Source: R-RK-3 sp963842775
GTDB lineage: Bacteria; Pseudomonadota; Alphaproteobacteria; Rhizobiales; Rhodomicrobiaceae
Reading direction: 5' to 3'
Length of the DNA: 64,000 nucleotides
NCBI GenBank assembly: GCA_963842775.1
Contig: CAWJHQ010000011.1
Coordinates: 372,001 to 436,000 of the forward strand
Part shown: in pieces, positions 9,914 to 19,469 of the stretch
Layout: every line of letters begins with the position of its first letter
Position numbering within the stretch: position 1 is the first letter of the stretch
Made by a program: the position numbers and the translations under genes
Notes under the pieces: generated by a model
Told to the model about the DNA's origin: nothing
Seen by the model: only the letters and a program-made list of their open reading frames with translations
Databases searched by the model: none

Positions 9914-10807
9914 ATGACCAAAACCATCCGTAAAGCGATCTTTCCTGTTGCCGGTCTCGGCACGCGTTTCCTGCCGGCGACCAAAGCCATGCCGAAAGAA
10001 ATGCTCACCGTTGTTGATCGGCCGGCCATTCAGCATGTTGTTGATGAAGCCCGGGCGGGCGGCGTGGAGCATCTGATTTTTGTGACTGGCCGCAATAAGG
10101 GCGTCATCGAGGATCATTTCGACCGGCCGTTCGAGCTGGAACACACGCTGCGCGAGCGGAATAAGCTCGAGGCGCTCGAGGAACTTAACAGGTTTCTGCC
10201 GGGCCCGGGCCAGACCAGCTTTACCCGCCAGCAGGAACCTCTGGGCCTTGGCCACGCAGTCTGGTGCGCGCGCGATATTGTCGGGCACGAGCCTTTCGCC
10301 CTGCTGCTGCCGGACGTGCTGGTGAAGTGCGAGGGACAGAGCTGCCTGGCGCAAATGATGAGCGTTTACAATGAGCTTTCTGCGGGAGGCGAGAAGATCA
10401 ATCTCATCGCCGTCGAGGAAGTGGCGCGCGAGGAAGTGTCGAGCTATGGCATCGTCGGCATCGAGGCGGGCGAGGGTCCGCTCTGGCCGATAACTTCGAT
10501 GGTGGAAAAGCCTACCAGGGAAGAAGCACCCAGCAACCTCATCATCATGGGCCGCTATATTCTGCAGCCGGAGATTTTCGATATTCTTTCAAGCCAGGAG
10601 CGTGGCGCCGGCAACGAAATCCAGATCACCGACGCGATGAAAACACTGATGCAGACTCAGCGCTTCTTCGCCTATAAATTCTCCGGGCGCAGCTACGATT
10701 GCGGCTCCAAGCTCGGCTTTCTCCTCGCCAATGCGGCATTCGCGCTCGATCATAAGGAGCTCGGCCCGCGTTTCGCCCAAGAGGTGCGCAAGCTTATCGC
10801 CGGCTGA
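9914..10807 (+). CDS. galU: UTP--glucose-1-phosphate uridylyltransferase
   Basis: GalU makes UDP-glucose for exopolysaccharide, lipopolysaccharide core and glycolipids. The sequence has the nucleotide-binding signature AVFP-like FPVAGLGTRFLPATKAMPKEML at the very N-terminus, VDRPAIQHVVDEA, the EQ-like QEPLGLGHAVWCAR substrate loop, and GIVGIEAG followed by MVEKPTREEAPSNL and AGNEIQITDAM. Its 297 residues are normal for the family. It is divergent from the transglycosylase. kdsD follows 44 bases downstream on the same strand, so both sugar-nucleotide supply genes may be co-transcribed. Confidence 0.96.
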   Translation: MTKTIRKAIFPVAGLGTRFLPATKAMPKEMLTVVDRPAIQHVVDEARAGGVEHLIFVTGRNKGVIEDHFDRPFELEHTLRERNKLEALEELNRFLPGPGQTSFTRQQEPLGLGHAVWCARDIVGHEPFALLLPDVLVKCEGQSCLAQMMSVYNELSAGGEKINLIAVEEVAREEVSSYGIVGIEAGEGPLWPITSMVEKPTREEAPSNLIIMGRYILQPEIFDILSSQERGAGNEIQITDAMKTLMQTQRFFAYKFSGRSYDCGSKLGFLLANAAFALDHKELGPRFAQEVRKLIAG

Positions 10808-10851
10808 GCGGGGAGCGCGGCCTTTCGGATCGCATTGGGGGAAGAGGCGGA

Positions 10852-11883
10852 ATGCTTCAAACGGAACCGGCAAACGGCAAGGATATGGCGCTTCGGACGG
10901 CAGGCGGCAGCAAGGCGGACGCGGTCGCTTCGGCGCGCCGGACGCTCGAACTCGAAATCGGCGGCCTTGAGGTGCTAAAGGCGGCAATAGATGACGGGCT
11001 CGGCACGGCGTTCGCTCAGGCGGTGGCCGCCATTCACGGTTCGCGCGGCCGCGTTATCGTGACGGGGATGGGCAAGAGCGGCCATATCGGCCAGAAGATC
11101 GCGGCAACGCTCGCCTCGACCGGCACGCCCGCCTTCTTCGTCCATCCGGGCGAGGCGAGCCACGGCGATCTCGGCATGATCACGCGCGATGATGTGATCC
11201 TGGCGCTGTCCTGGTCGGGCGAGACAGTGGAACTCAGCAATATCCTCACTTTTTCGCGGCGCTTCGGTGTGGTTCTGATCGCTATCACATCGCGCGCGGA
11301 CAGCGCGCTCGGCAAGGCTTCGGACATCGTCCTGCGGTTGCCGGTGTCGCAGGAAGCCTGCCCGCACGGCCTCGCCCCCACCACCTCCACGGCGATGCAG
11401 CTCGCGGCGGGCGATTGCCTCGCCGTCGCGCTTCTGGAGGCACGCGGCTTCAGCGCCGCCGATTTCAAGGTCTTCCACCCCGGCGGGCAGCTCGGCGCCA
11501 ATCTGAAATATGTCGCCGACCTGATGCATAAGCGCGATGAACTCCCCCTGGCAGCCCCGACCGTCAGGATGGCGGATGCGCTGGTCATCATGACGGAACG
11601 GAGCTTTGGCTGCCTTGGAGTCGTCGACGCTGACGGCACGCTCATCGGGATCGTCACCGATGGTGATTTGCGCCGTCACATGGGCCCGGATCTGCTGGGC
11701 GCCTCCGTCGGCGACATCATGACCGCTTCGCCGAAAACCATAGCGCCGGACATGCTGGTCAGCGCCGCACTCGCGATGATGAACCAGGCGGAACGCCCGT
11801 TCACGGCGCTGTTCGTCGTGGAGGATGGCAAGCCGATCGGCATCATCCACATTCACGACCTGCTGAGAGTCGGCGTGGCTTAA
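10852..11883 (+). CDS. kdsD: Arabinose-5-phosphate isomerase (KpsF/GutQ family)
   Basis: This enzyme interconverts ribulose-5-phosphate and arabinose-5-phosphate, the first step toward Kdo of lipopolysaccharide. The N-terminal SIS domain (about residues 45-180) has GRVIVTGMGKSGHIGQKIAAT and LSWSGETVELSNI, then the APTTSTAMQLAAGD block with HPGGQLGA typical of KdsD. Two CBS domains follow (about 215-270 and 280-343), seen as GCLGVVDADGTLIGIVTDGDLRR and FVVEDGKPIGIIHIHDLLR. Length is as usual. It fits the lipid A genes at 39-44 kb functionally. Confidence 0.95.
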   Translation: MLQTEPANGKDMALRTAGGSKADAVASARRTLELEIGGLEVLKAAIDDGLGTAFAQAVAAIHGSRGRVIVTGMGKSGHIGQKIAATLASTGTPAFFVHPGEASHGDLGMITRDDVILALSWSGETVELSNILTFSRRFGVVLIAITSRADSALGKASDIVLRLPVSQEACPHGLAPTTSTAMQLAAGDCLAVALLEARGFSAADFKVFHPGGQLGANLKYVADLMHKRDELPLAAPTVRMADALVIMTERSFGCLGVVDADGTLIGIVTDGDLRRHMGPDLLGASVGDIMTASPKTIAPDMLVSAALAMMNQAERPFTALFVVEDGKPIGIIHIHDLLRVGVA

Positions 11884-11913
11884 GCACGGCGGCCGACTTG
11901 CTTTCAGGTGAGT

Positions 11914-12372
11914 TTAACCCGCCGCTTCGACGATCAGCACGGTGCCGTCGGCGTCAACGACGCGCACCGACGACCCTGCCGGCATGTCCGGCCCTTTGAC
12001 GCTCCACAGCGAATCGCCCGCCGTGATTCGCCCCCGCCCGCTTTGGATCGGGGTGGCGAGCACGAAATTCCGTCCGATGAGCTGCTTCGCCCGCTGATTG
12101 AGGAGGGGCTTGTCGCTCACTCCGCCGCGATTGCTGCCCCACAGCGCGCGTCCAAGCAGCACCGACAAGACCGAAACGCCGCAAAATGCGAGGATTTGCC
12201 ATGTAAATTCAATGGGAATCACGAAAACGATCAAACCGACGACGGCCGCCGCGGCGCCGAACCACAACAGGAAAAAGCCGGGCGCCATGACGTCCAGCGC
12301 GAAGAGTACCGCGCCGACGATCATCCAGCTCCAGCCGGGATTGGCGCCGAGGAAGGTGATGATATAGTCCAT
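11914..12372 (-). CDS. NfeD family membrane protein
   Basis: This 152-residue NfeD-type protein has two to three membrane segments (WMIVGAVLFALDVMAPGFFLLWFGAAAAVVGLIVF, then WQILAFCGVSVLSVLLG), followed by the small OB-fold domain ending in RVVDADGTVLIVE. NfeD proteins pair with SPFH/stomatin proteins in membrane microdomains, and the SPFH gene lies directly upstream on the same strand. The start at 12372 (MDYIITFLG) is preferred over the longer ORF, whose extra 25 residues come from a palindromic repeat rather than protein-like sequence. Confidence 0.9.
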   Translation of the reverse strand: MDYIITFLGANPGWSWMIVGAVLFALDVMAPGFFLLWFGAAAAVVGLIVFVIPIEFTWQILAFCGVSVLSVLLGRALWGSNRGGVSDKPLLNQRAKQLIGRNFVLATPIQSGRGRITAGDSLWSVKGPDMPAGSSVRVVDADGTVLIVEAAG

Positions 12373-12392
12373 GACCGCCGCTCCTCGGCTAA

Positions 12393-12439
12393 GCAGAGTT
12401 CCCAAAAGTGGCCTTCCCGGTTTTGGGAAAAAACTCTGC
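12393..12439. repeat. Imperfect palindrome in the SPFH-NfeD spacer (RIME-like)
   Basis: GCAGAGTT-CCCAAAA at 12393-12407 is answered by TTTTGGG at 12421-12427 and AACTCTGC at 12432-12439. The centre (AAAGTGG...CCGGTTTT) is like the core of the rhizobial palindromic repeats found elsewhere in the window. It would fold into a long hairpin in the SPFH-NfeD transcript. Confidence 0.6.
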
Positions 12440-12454
12440 GAAAACAAACGACTC

Positions 12455-12494
12455 TAAGCAGACATTCGTTGGGCAACCAAGGAATGTCTGCTTA
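12455..12494. repeat. 13-bp perfect inverted repeat at the 3' end of the SPFH gene
   Basis: TAAGCAGACATTC (12455-12467) and GAATGTCTGCTTA (12482-12494) form a perfect 13-bp stem with a 14-base loop. The right arm includes the SPFH gene's stop codon. No T-run follows on either strand, so it is more like an mRNA processing or stabilising hairpin than an intrinsic terminator. Confidence 0.75.
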
Positions 12495-13499
12495 GGATAC
12501 TTTGGGGACCGAGCCCCCTTTGGTGGGGGCAGCCCTTGTGCCCGTACTCTTGTCTCCACCAGTGCCGTCCGTGCGCGAGCTGCTGAAGCCGCCGAACGCC
12601 TCCCGGGTGATCTCAGCGATACCGCCGATCGCCCCGATCACCCCCGCCGCATCGATGGGGAGCATCAGCACCTTCTGATTGGGCGACCTCGCCAGCTCTT
12701 TCAGAGCGCCGACATAATTGTTGGCGACGAAATAGTTGATGGCTTGGACATTGCCGGCCGCAATGGCTTCGCTGACGACCTGCGTGGCGCGGGCTTCGGC
12801 CTCGGCGGAGCGCTCGCGGGCTTCAGCATCGCGGAAAGCGGCTTCCTTGCGGCCCTCGGCGGACAAAACCTGTGCCTGCTTGTCGCCTTCGGCCTGCAGG
12901 ATCGCGGCCTGGCGCTTGCCTTCCGCTTCCAGGATCGCGGCGCGCTTCTCGCGTTCGGCCTTCATCTGCCGGCCCATCGCCACCACCAGATCGGCCGGCG
13001 GGGCGATGTCCTTGATCTCCACGCGCGTGACCTTGATACCCCAGGGATTGGTGGCCTCGTCAATAATGTGGAGCAGCCGCGCGTTGATCTCGTTGCGGTT
13101 TGACAAGAGCTCGTCGAGGTCGAGCGAACCCATGACGGTACGGATATTCGTCATGGAGAGGTTCAGCATGGCGTTTTCCAGGTTGCTCACCTCATAGGCG
13201 GCCTGCGCGGCGTCCAGCACCTGATAGAAGGCGACGGCGTCCACTTTCACCATGGCGTTGTCGCGGGTGATGACCTCCTGCGTCGGCACATCGAGCACCT
13301 GCTCCATCATATTCACCCTGCGGCCGATCCGCTCGATGAAGGGAACGATGACGCCAAGCCCGGGGCCAAGCGTGCGCACATAACGGCCGAGCCGTTCAAC
13401 CGTGAAATTATTGCCTTGAGGGACGACCTTGGCCGTCGCGATGACGGTGACTATGATGAGAACGAGGAGAACGAGAACGAATATCGTGAATGCGGACAT
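12492..13499 (-). CDS. SPFH/Band 7 (stomatin/QmcA-like) membrane protein
   Basis: This 335-residue protein has one N-terminal membrane helix (FTIFVLVLLVLIIVTVIATA), then the prohibitin/SPFH domain with ERLGRYVRTLGPGLGVIVPF and the stomatin signature RNAMVKVDAVAFYQVLDAAQAAYEV. A long Ala/Glu-rich coiled coil (about residues 175-240) precedes the C-terminal tail. QmcA/HflK-like proteins form large ring assemblies in the inner membrane and influence FtsH-type proteolysis. The NfeD gene downstream is the classical partner. The stop codon lies inside the inverted repeat at 12455-12494. Confidence 0.92.
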   Translation of the reverse strand: MSAFTIFVLVLLVLIIVTVIATAKVVPQGNNFTVERLGRYVRTLGPGLGVIVPFIERIGRRVNMMEQVLDVPTQEVITRDNAMVKVDAVAFYQVLDAAQAAYEVSNLENAMLNLSMTNIRTVMGSLDLDELLSNRNEINARLLHIIDEATNPWGIKVTRVEIKDIAPPADLVVAMGRQMKAEREKRAAILEAEGKRQAAILQAEGDKQAQVLSAEGRKEAAFRDAEARERSAEAEARATQVVSEAIAAGNVQAINYFVANNYVGALKELARSPNQKVLMLPIDAAGVIGAIGGIAEITREAFGGFSSSRTDGTGGDKSTGTRAAPTKGGSVPKVS

Positions 13500-13660
13500 G
13501 ACGCATCTCCCTCATAGCCAAGCCCTATGATGTATCAATGGAGATGAATGGAAGGGAAGAAAAAACGGGCCTGGGCGGCTCGGCACGCAATTTCTTGGCT
13601 AATTTCGGCTTTTTTAGGCGAATGAGATCGCAAAACAGCGCGCTTTGCGCCGTGGGCGTC

Positions 13661-14773
13661 CTATAGCCAGCCTTGCAATTCTCGCCGGACATGGGCCGCC
13701 AGGAACGCCATGCCTTCGTCGCTATCATTGAGGCAGGGCAGGCAGGCGAAACGCTCGCCCCCATGCTCGATGAAGCCTTCGCGCGCCTGCATCGCGATTT
13801 CCTCCAGCGTCTCCACGCAGTCGGATGCGAAGCCCGGCGTAATTACAGCCAGCTTCTTCACACCCTCGCTTGCCAGCCGCTCGATGGTCTTGTCCGTATA
13901 GGGCTGCAGCCACTCGGCCTTGCCAAAGCGTGACTGGAAGGTGAGCATCAGCTTGTCCTCACCCCAGCCGAGCGCCTCGCGAAGCAGCCGCGCCGTCTTG
14001 TGGCAGTGGCAATGATACGGGTCGCCCTTCTCGAAATATTCGACCGGCAGGCCGTGAAACGACGCAATGACGATTTCGGGCTCAAAGGCGAGACCGGCGA
14101 TATTGTTGCGCATCGAATGGGCAAGGGCGTCGATATATCCAGGGTCGTCGTAATAGGGCGGTGCGATCCGCAAGGTTGGCTGCCAGCGCATGGTCTTGAG
14201 CGCGTCGAAAGCCTTGTCGCACACCGTCGCCGTCGTTGCGGCGGAATATTGCGGATAGAGCGGCACCAGCAGAATGCGATCGCAGCCGCGCTCCTTGAGG
14301 CCTTCAAGCCGCGAGGCGATGGAGGGTGTGCCGTAGCGCATCGCCCAATCCACCATGATCCGCCCCTCACCATGAAAGGCGTCGTCCAGCTTTTCCGACT
14401 GGTGCCGGGTGATGGTGCGCAAGGGAGATTCGTCCCGTTCCTCGTTCCAGATCGCGCGATAGGCCTCGCCCGAGGAGAAGGGCCGCTTCGTCAGCACCGG
14501 GCCATTGAGGATGAACCACCATTTTACCGGATTGACCTCGATCACCCTCCGGTCGGAAAGGAACTCCTTCAAATAGCGCCGCATCGGCCAATAGCTCGTG
14601 GCGTCCGGCGTACCCAGATTGACGATCAGCACGCCGATCTTGCCGTGCTTGATCGATGGATGCTCGAAGGCGGTCGGCGTTGCCAGGCTTTCCGATTCGC
14701 TACCTGTTTTGGCGAGCGGCCTGGAAGCAGAAAGCCCGTCGGAAAAGAGCGATGGGGAGAGGGATTTTGTCAT
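13661..14773 (-). CDS. hemH: Ferrochelatase
   Basis: HemH inserts Fe2+ into protoporphyrin IX, the last haem step. The sequence shows GVLIVNLGTPDA, the RRYLKEFLSDRRVIE block, LVPLYPQYSAATTATV, the catalytic His in IASFHGLPVEYFEKGDPYHCHC, the YSP-like LTFQSRFGKAEWLQPYT, and the Glu-rich GFASDCVETLEEI. Its 370 residues include an N-terminal extension of about 40 residues beyond the usual start, as in many alphaproteobacteria; an internal start at about MTKS-distal VGV... cannot be excluded. It is a monocistronic-looking gene, 120 bases from the GMC oxidoreductase, which runs in the same direction upstream. Confidence 0.95.
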   Translation of the reverse strand: MTKSLSPSLFSDGLSASRPLAKTGSESESLATPTAFEHPSIKHGKIGVLIVNLGTPDATSYWPMRRYLKEFLSDRRVIEVNPVKWWFILNGPVLTKRPFSSGEAYRAIWNEERDESPLRTITRHQSEKLDDAFHGEGRIMVDWAMRYGTPSIASRLEGLKERGCDRILLVPLYPQYSAATTATVCDKAFDALKTMRWQPTLRIAPPYYDDPGYIDALAHSMRNNIAGLAFEPEIVIASFHGLPVEYFEKGDPYHCHCHKTARLLREALGWGEDKLMLTFQSRFGKAEWLQPYTDKTIERLASEGVKKLAVITPGFASDCVETLEEIAMQAREGFIEHGGERFACLPCLNDSDEGMAFLAAHVRRELQGWL

Positions 14774-14826
14774 AGGTGGTGCACGGTTTAGTGGCGCTTA
14801 TTCATTTAAAGCAGAGATAGGTGCAA

Positions 14827-14888
14827 ACATTGTTTAGAGAAGGGCCGCAAGGCGTCGATCTGACGCGTGCCTTGCCACATTGTTTAGA
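14827..14888. repeat. 12-bp direct repeat upstream of hemH
   Basis: ACATTGTTTAGA occurs at 14827-14838 and again at 14877-14888, 50 bases apart, in the gap between the GMC oxidoreductase stop and hemH. The spacing (about five helical turns) would suit a pair of protein-binding sites for hemH, but no known box is recognised. Confidence 0.45.
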
Positions 14889-14893
14889 AATGC

Positions 14894-16613
14894 TCAGTTT
14901 TTGGCGTCTGCCAGGATCATGTCGGATGCCTTCTCCGCGATCATGATGGTCGGCGAGTTGGTGTTGCCGGAGGTGATGGACGGCATCACCGAGGCGTCGG
15001 CGACGCGCAAGCCGGCAAGGCCATGCACGCGCAGCCGCTCGTCGACCACGGCGCGCTCGTCGCGGCCCATTTTGCACGTGCCGACGGGATGAAAGATGGT
15101 CGTGCCGATGTCGCCTGCCGCTGCGGCCAATTGCTCGTCGGTCGCCAGTTCCGTGCCGGGGCGGAATTCCTCCGGCTCAAAGCGGGCGAGCGCCTTGGCC
15201 GCCATGATGCGGCGCGTTACACGAATGGAATCGGCTGCGACCCTGCGGTCCGCTTCGGTCGCCAGATAGTTCGGCTGGATCGCCGGGCGCCTCGCGCGGC
15301 TCGCTGCTGCGAATATGGACCGAGCCCCGGCTTTCGGGCCGCAGATTGGCAACGCTCGCCGTAATGGCGGGAAATCCGTGCAGCGGCTCGCCGAACTTGT
15401 CGAGCGACAAGGGCTGCACGTGATATTGGAGGTTCGCCGTCTCGAATGACGGGTCGGATCTGGTGAAGATGCCAAGCTGGCTGGGCGCCATCGACATGGG
15501 TCCTGATCGCCGCAGCGCATATTCCAGCGCGATCGCCGCCTTGCCGCGCAGATTCCCGGCGCGCTCGTTCAGCGTCAGCGTGTTTTTGACTTTGTAGACG
15601 GTGCGGATCTGCAAATGATCCTGCAGATTTTCGCCGACCGCCGGCAGCTCATGCTTCACCTCGACGCCGGCGCCTTTCAGCACGTCGCCCGCGCCGATGC
15701 CGGAGACCTCCAGAAGCTGCGGTGAGCCGATCGCGCCGGCGGCCAGCACGATCTCGCCCGCGCATTGCGCCTTGGCGATCCGGCCATGACGCTGGAAGAC
15801 AATGCCGGTGGCACGCCCATTTTCGACGGTGATCTCATTCACCTGCGCGTCTTGCAGCACGGTCAGGTTCTTGCGCTTCAGCGCGGGGCGCAGAAAGGCC
15901 TTCGCCGTATTCACCCGGATGCCGCGCCGCTGATTGACCTTGAAATAGGAGACGCCGAAATTATCGCCCCGGTTGAAATCCTCGATCTTCGGGATGCCAA
16001 CCTCCTCGCAGGCCTCGATGAAGGCGTCGAGGATCGGCCAGGACAGGCGCTGCGCCTCGACGCGCCATTCGCCGCCTACGCCATGCATCTCGTCGGCGCC
16101 GAAGGCATAGTCCTGCGACTTTCGGAAATAGGGCAGCACATCGTCCCAGGCCCAGCCGCTATTTCCGAGCTGGCGCCAATGATCGTAATCGCGCGCCTGC
16201 CCGCGCATATAGATCATGCCGTTGATCGAGGAGGAGCCGCCCAGCACGCGGCCACGCGGATAATTCAGCGCCCGCCCGTTCAGCCCCGGCACCGGCTCGG
16301 TCTTGAAGCCCCAATCGGTGCGCGGATTGCCCATGCAGTAGAGATAGCCGACCGGCACATGGATCCAGAAATAATTGTCGCTGCCGCCCGCTTCCAGCAG
16401 CAGCACCCGATTGCGCGGGTCGGCGCTGAGGCGATTGGCCAGCACGCAGCCCGCCGAGCCCGCCCCGACGACGATGTAGTCGAATTCCCCGATGGTCTGC
16501 AAAGGCGCTTCCAACCTGTGCTTTTTGAGCAAGGTAGGCGGTTTTGACGGGTTGGGGAAGGGGGATGGTGGCCGATTGAGTTCATCCGTATTGGGCTGAT
16601 CGTTCTCCGGCAA
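14894..16613 (-). CDS. GMC-family FAD oxidoreductase (choline dehydrogenase-like; frame break near 15285)
   Basis: This FAD-dependent alcohol dehydrogenase has the ADP-binding GAGSAGCVLANRL at about residue 50, LLLEAGG, the GMC signature 1 region (YPRGRVLGGSSSINGMIYMRGQ) and signature 2 (GAIGSPQLLEVSGIG). The C-terminal catalytic His region reads HPVGTCKMG and the protein ends with NTNSPTIMIAEKASD. Similarity switches frame at 15281-15288: removing one C joins SSEPREAP to AIQPNYLATEADRR, so an inserted base is likely. The corrected length is about 572 residues, slightly above the usual 530-550 because of a Pro-rich N-terminus. The alcohol substrate is unknown. Confidence 0.9.
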
Positions 16614-16630
16614 TCCTTCATTTAGTGGAT

Positions 16631-18099
16631 TTATCTCAAAGCTCGCCTTTGTGGGCGCTCTCCGATCCGCTGCAACGCGTCCTCAATGCTGTCGACGATG
16701 TATTGGACATCCGCAGTTTCGGCCATCTCTGACCATTCACTGCACATTGCTTGCCAGAGGACATCGCTGCCGCACATTAGATCGTTTGCTGCAGACTCCA
16801 GCCACTCGTGATGATCCGGCCGAGTGATCGCCCGTTCGCAGGCGTCAGTTACTGGTGCTATGTCACGGCCGATGCGGTTCCCGATGTTGCGCCATCCCGC
16901 CTCTCTCAATCGCCCAAAGACCTCGCGTTCTGGCGCTGCTGTTCCGGGTAGAAGGAGGCAGCCTTCAGATTCCTCCTGATCACCATCAAGGAAAACTCTG
17001 GTGGGGCGTGGGAACCTATTCGCGGCAACCATTTGTCCTAGAGCAACTCCTAAATTTGCTGCCCCGAAGGGAATTATGGCGCATCTAACAAAAATTTCTT
17101 TGCCGTGGCGGCTTAGTATTTCGCTCAAGAACACTTTGCCGCGATTATCTTCTACGTAAACTTCACACTCTGGATGGTGTTCATCGTCCATTTTCGTCAT
17201 CGCGAATTGTGGACTTACACCATTTATATTTGACGCTCCTCCACCTGCCTCAAGGATATATATTCTTGCCATTAAAGGTAGTTCTTCTAGAATGTAGGTG
17301 AGTGTGTCGTCAATATTATTTGGCATTCCTGAGTTCGAGCCACTGATGCTATATCTCTCAGCAATCGCCTTTGGGCACGGGGATGGAGCGAGGATTTAAT
17401 CTCGTCGATAAGAACCAGTCCATATCGGGGAAGCTCTGACCGAATAAGCTCTGCCACAGTCGTCTCGCCTGATCCTCGATGAAATCCTGAGTATACGTGC
17501 CCCAGTTTCGATAACACAGGAATTTCTCGAGTTCTATCAATGCTCGATATTGCCATTCTGGCGTTGTCATACTGACGGCCCATAATGCTGGACAGTCGTG
17601 AAACTTGGGCATCAGTAAAGTCGGTAGCGGATTCTTCAAGATGTTTGTTCTTAGCAATTCGTGCGTACCCAACGCGCGTCCCGACCGGTTGAAGGCGGCT
17701 TAAATCTATGTAGCCTACCCGTCGACTTGGTCTCTCAGGTTGCCCAAGCCATCGTGTAGTCGGCTTCCGTACGGAATTAATGGGATGCTCGTTTCCCTGC
17801 TGATAACCGAACGTCAATCGAATATCTGCTATTGTATCCCAGGCAGTTTCTGGAAAAAATTCGCTTGGATACCATGTTCTACCTGCCTCATTCTGATAGG
17901 CGCAGGCAGCAGCTTGTAAGATCGTACTTTTTCCGGAGCCGTTTTCTCCAACCATGGCGACGATCGGAAAATTGAACTGTATTCGCTGTGCACTCCACCC
18001 TCGAATTCCTTTAATCTCAAGCCACTCTAGCCGCTTGGGCCACGAGTTCCCAGCCTGCCACTTTGCAGTAAGCCGCTTTACCTCATCGCTTAATGCCAT
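16631..18099 (-). CDS. OLD-like ATPase with C-terminal TOPRIM-type domain (frame break near 17298)
   Basis: This is an ABC-type ATPase fused to a nuclease-like domain. Reading from the ATG at 18099, Walker A is GENGSGKST (residues 51-59), a signature-like helix SGFHRGSGETT is at about 204-214, Walker B is LVLIDEIKSSLHP (about 228-240) and the H-loop is LTTHSP. The frame then shifts at about 17298 and continues as YILEELPLMARIYIL, so the two halves are one protein of about 490 residues. The second half has a TOPRIM-like pattern: YVEDNRGK (acidic residue) and later VFLDGDQ (DxD). The architecture recalls the OLD/RecF-like nucleases used in phage defence. The gene is AT-richer than its neighbours, with no partner beside it. 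Confidence 0.7.
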
Positions 18100-18450
18100 G
18101 CATACAGCCCTCAGATTGCTTTGTTTGTCATTATCGCAGTCGCGCGTATCTCTCCAAGGAAATCTTTGATCTTTTACGCAGTATTTGGTTGATAGGCGTG
18201 CAGTGCTTCCTGATATGCGGTGAAAGTACATAGGTGCGTCGAACGCGATGCGCGAAAGTTGCAGAATTGGATCCACGCAGCGATCGCTCATCCAAGGAAG
18301 CAGTGCGCGCGAAGTGACTAAAAGCAATGGCATGCAAATCGGGGCCGGGCTTCATTTGAGCCATCATGCTTAAATGATGACAACCGCCCCCGATCCGGCA
18401 GAATATACCTCTCCGGATTCCGCGCGCGGTCGCAGACAGGAGCACCATCC
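18100..18450. other. Intergenic region between OLD-like gene and isomerase
   Basis: These 351 bases separate two divergent genes. The half nearest the OLD-like gene is AT-rich and the half nearest the isomerase is GC-rich, so the boundary of the foreign segment lies within it. ORFs crossing it have no recognisable protein features. No repeat, RNA gene or confident promoter was seen. Confidence 0.5.
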
Positions 18451-19368
18451 ATGGACGGATCGATGTATGGCTACATGAAGCCGGGGCTGGTGCATTTCAA
18501 AGCGTTTCCCGAGCTGATGCAGTCGCACGCGACCTATGTGCAGACGCTGCGCCGCATCGCCGAGGACGATTTCTGGACCGCCGTCGAGATCGGCCCCTGC
18601 AAGGACACGCGCGACCGCGACATCGCGCGGAAAATCCTGGAGGTCTCGCATCTCACCGTCGCCTATGCGACGCAGCCGACCGCCTTCCCGATGAAGCTGA
18701 ACCCGCATCATGCCGATCCGGCCGAGCGCAAACGGGTGCTCGGCATCATCAAGGGATGCGTCGACGAGGCCTATCAGCTCGGCGCGTCGTTCTTCCGCAT
18801 CTCCTCCGGCAAGGACCCCGGCGACGAGAAGCGTCCCGAGGCGAAGCGGCATTTCATCGACTTCATGTATGAGGTCTGCCGCTACGCCAGGCAGCAGGGC
18901 GACATGGTGGTGACGCTGAAAATCTTCGACCGGGACGTCGACAAGCATTTCCTCATCGGCCATTTCGCCGACGCCGCCGAGGTCGCGCGGCCCGTCGCGG
19001 CGGAATGCGATAATTTCGGCCTCTTGTCCGACCTGTCGCATTTCCCGCTGCTGCGCGAGACGCCGGAAGAGGCGATCCCGCTGGTGAAGGATTTCTTCCT
19101 GCATTTCCACATCGGCAATTGCGTCGTCGAGGACAAGAAGCACTTCCTCTATGGCGATCTGCAGCCGCGCTTCGGCGTGCCGGGCGGGTCGCTTGATACC
19201 AAGGATGTCTGCAACTATTTCAAGGTGCTGCTGAAGCACGGACTGCTCAACAAGGAGAACCCGCCGGTGGTCAGCGCCGAGGTGCGTCCGCTGCTGGCGG
19301 AGGAGACCTCCGAACTGGTGATCGCCAATACGAAGCGCGTCATCCGCGAGGCCTGGGCTCACGCTTGA
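18451..19368 (+). CDS. Sugar phosphate isomerase/epimerase-like TIM-barrel protein
   Basis: This 305-residue AP endonuclease 2/xylose isomerase-like TIM-barrel protein has alternating barrel strands and helices with metal-ligand candidates: AVEIGP, HLTVAYATQ, SFFRISSGKDPGD, TLKIFDRD, GLLSDLSHFPLL and HFHIGNCVVED near the C-terminal mouth (acidic and His residues of the family), ending with VSAEVRPLL. Such proteins isomerise or epimerise small sugars or inositol derivatives. The short motif set does not identify the substrate. It precedes dnaE by about 100 bases with a RIME-like scrap (CCAAAACCGGGAT) between, so it is probably its own transcript. Confidence 0.75.
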   Translation: MDGSMYGYMKPGLVHFKAFPELMQSHATYVQTLRRIAEDDFWTAVEIGPCKDTRDRDIARKILEVSHLTVAYATQPTAFPMKLNPHHADPAERKRVLGIIKGCVDEAYQLGASFFRISSGKDPGDEKRPEAKRHFIDFMYEVCRYARQQGDMVVTLKIFDRDVDKHFLIGHFADAAEVARPVAAECDNFGLLSDLSHFPLLRETPEEAIPLVKDFFLHFHIGNCVVEDKKHFLYGDLQPRFGVPGGSLDTKDVCNYFKVLLKHGLLNKENPPVVSAEVRPLLAEETSELVIANTKRVIREAWAHA

Positions 19369-19469
19369 CGGTGTCGCGAAGCTCCGCTGTCCAAAACCGG
19401 GATAAGGCGCTTCAAGAATCGATATTGGCGGTCCACCCTGCTGCCGGGCATTGGCAATAGCGAGACGGC

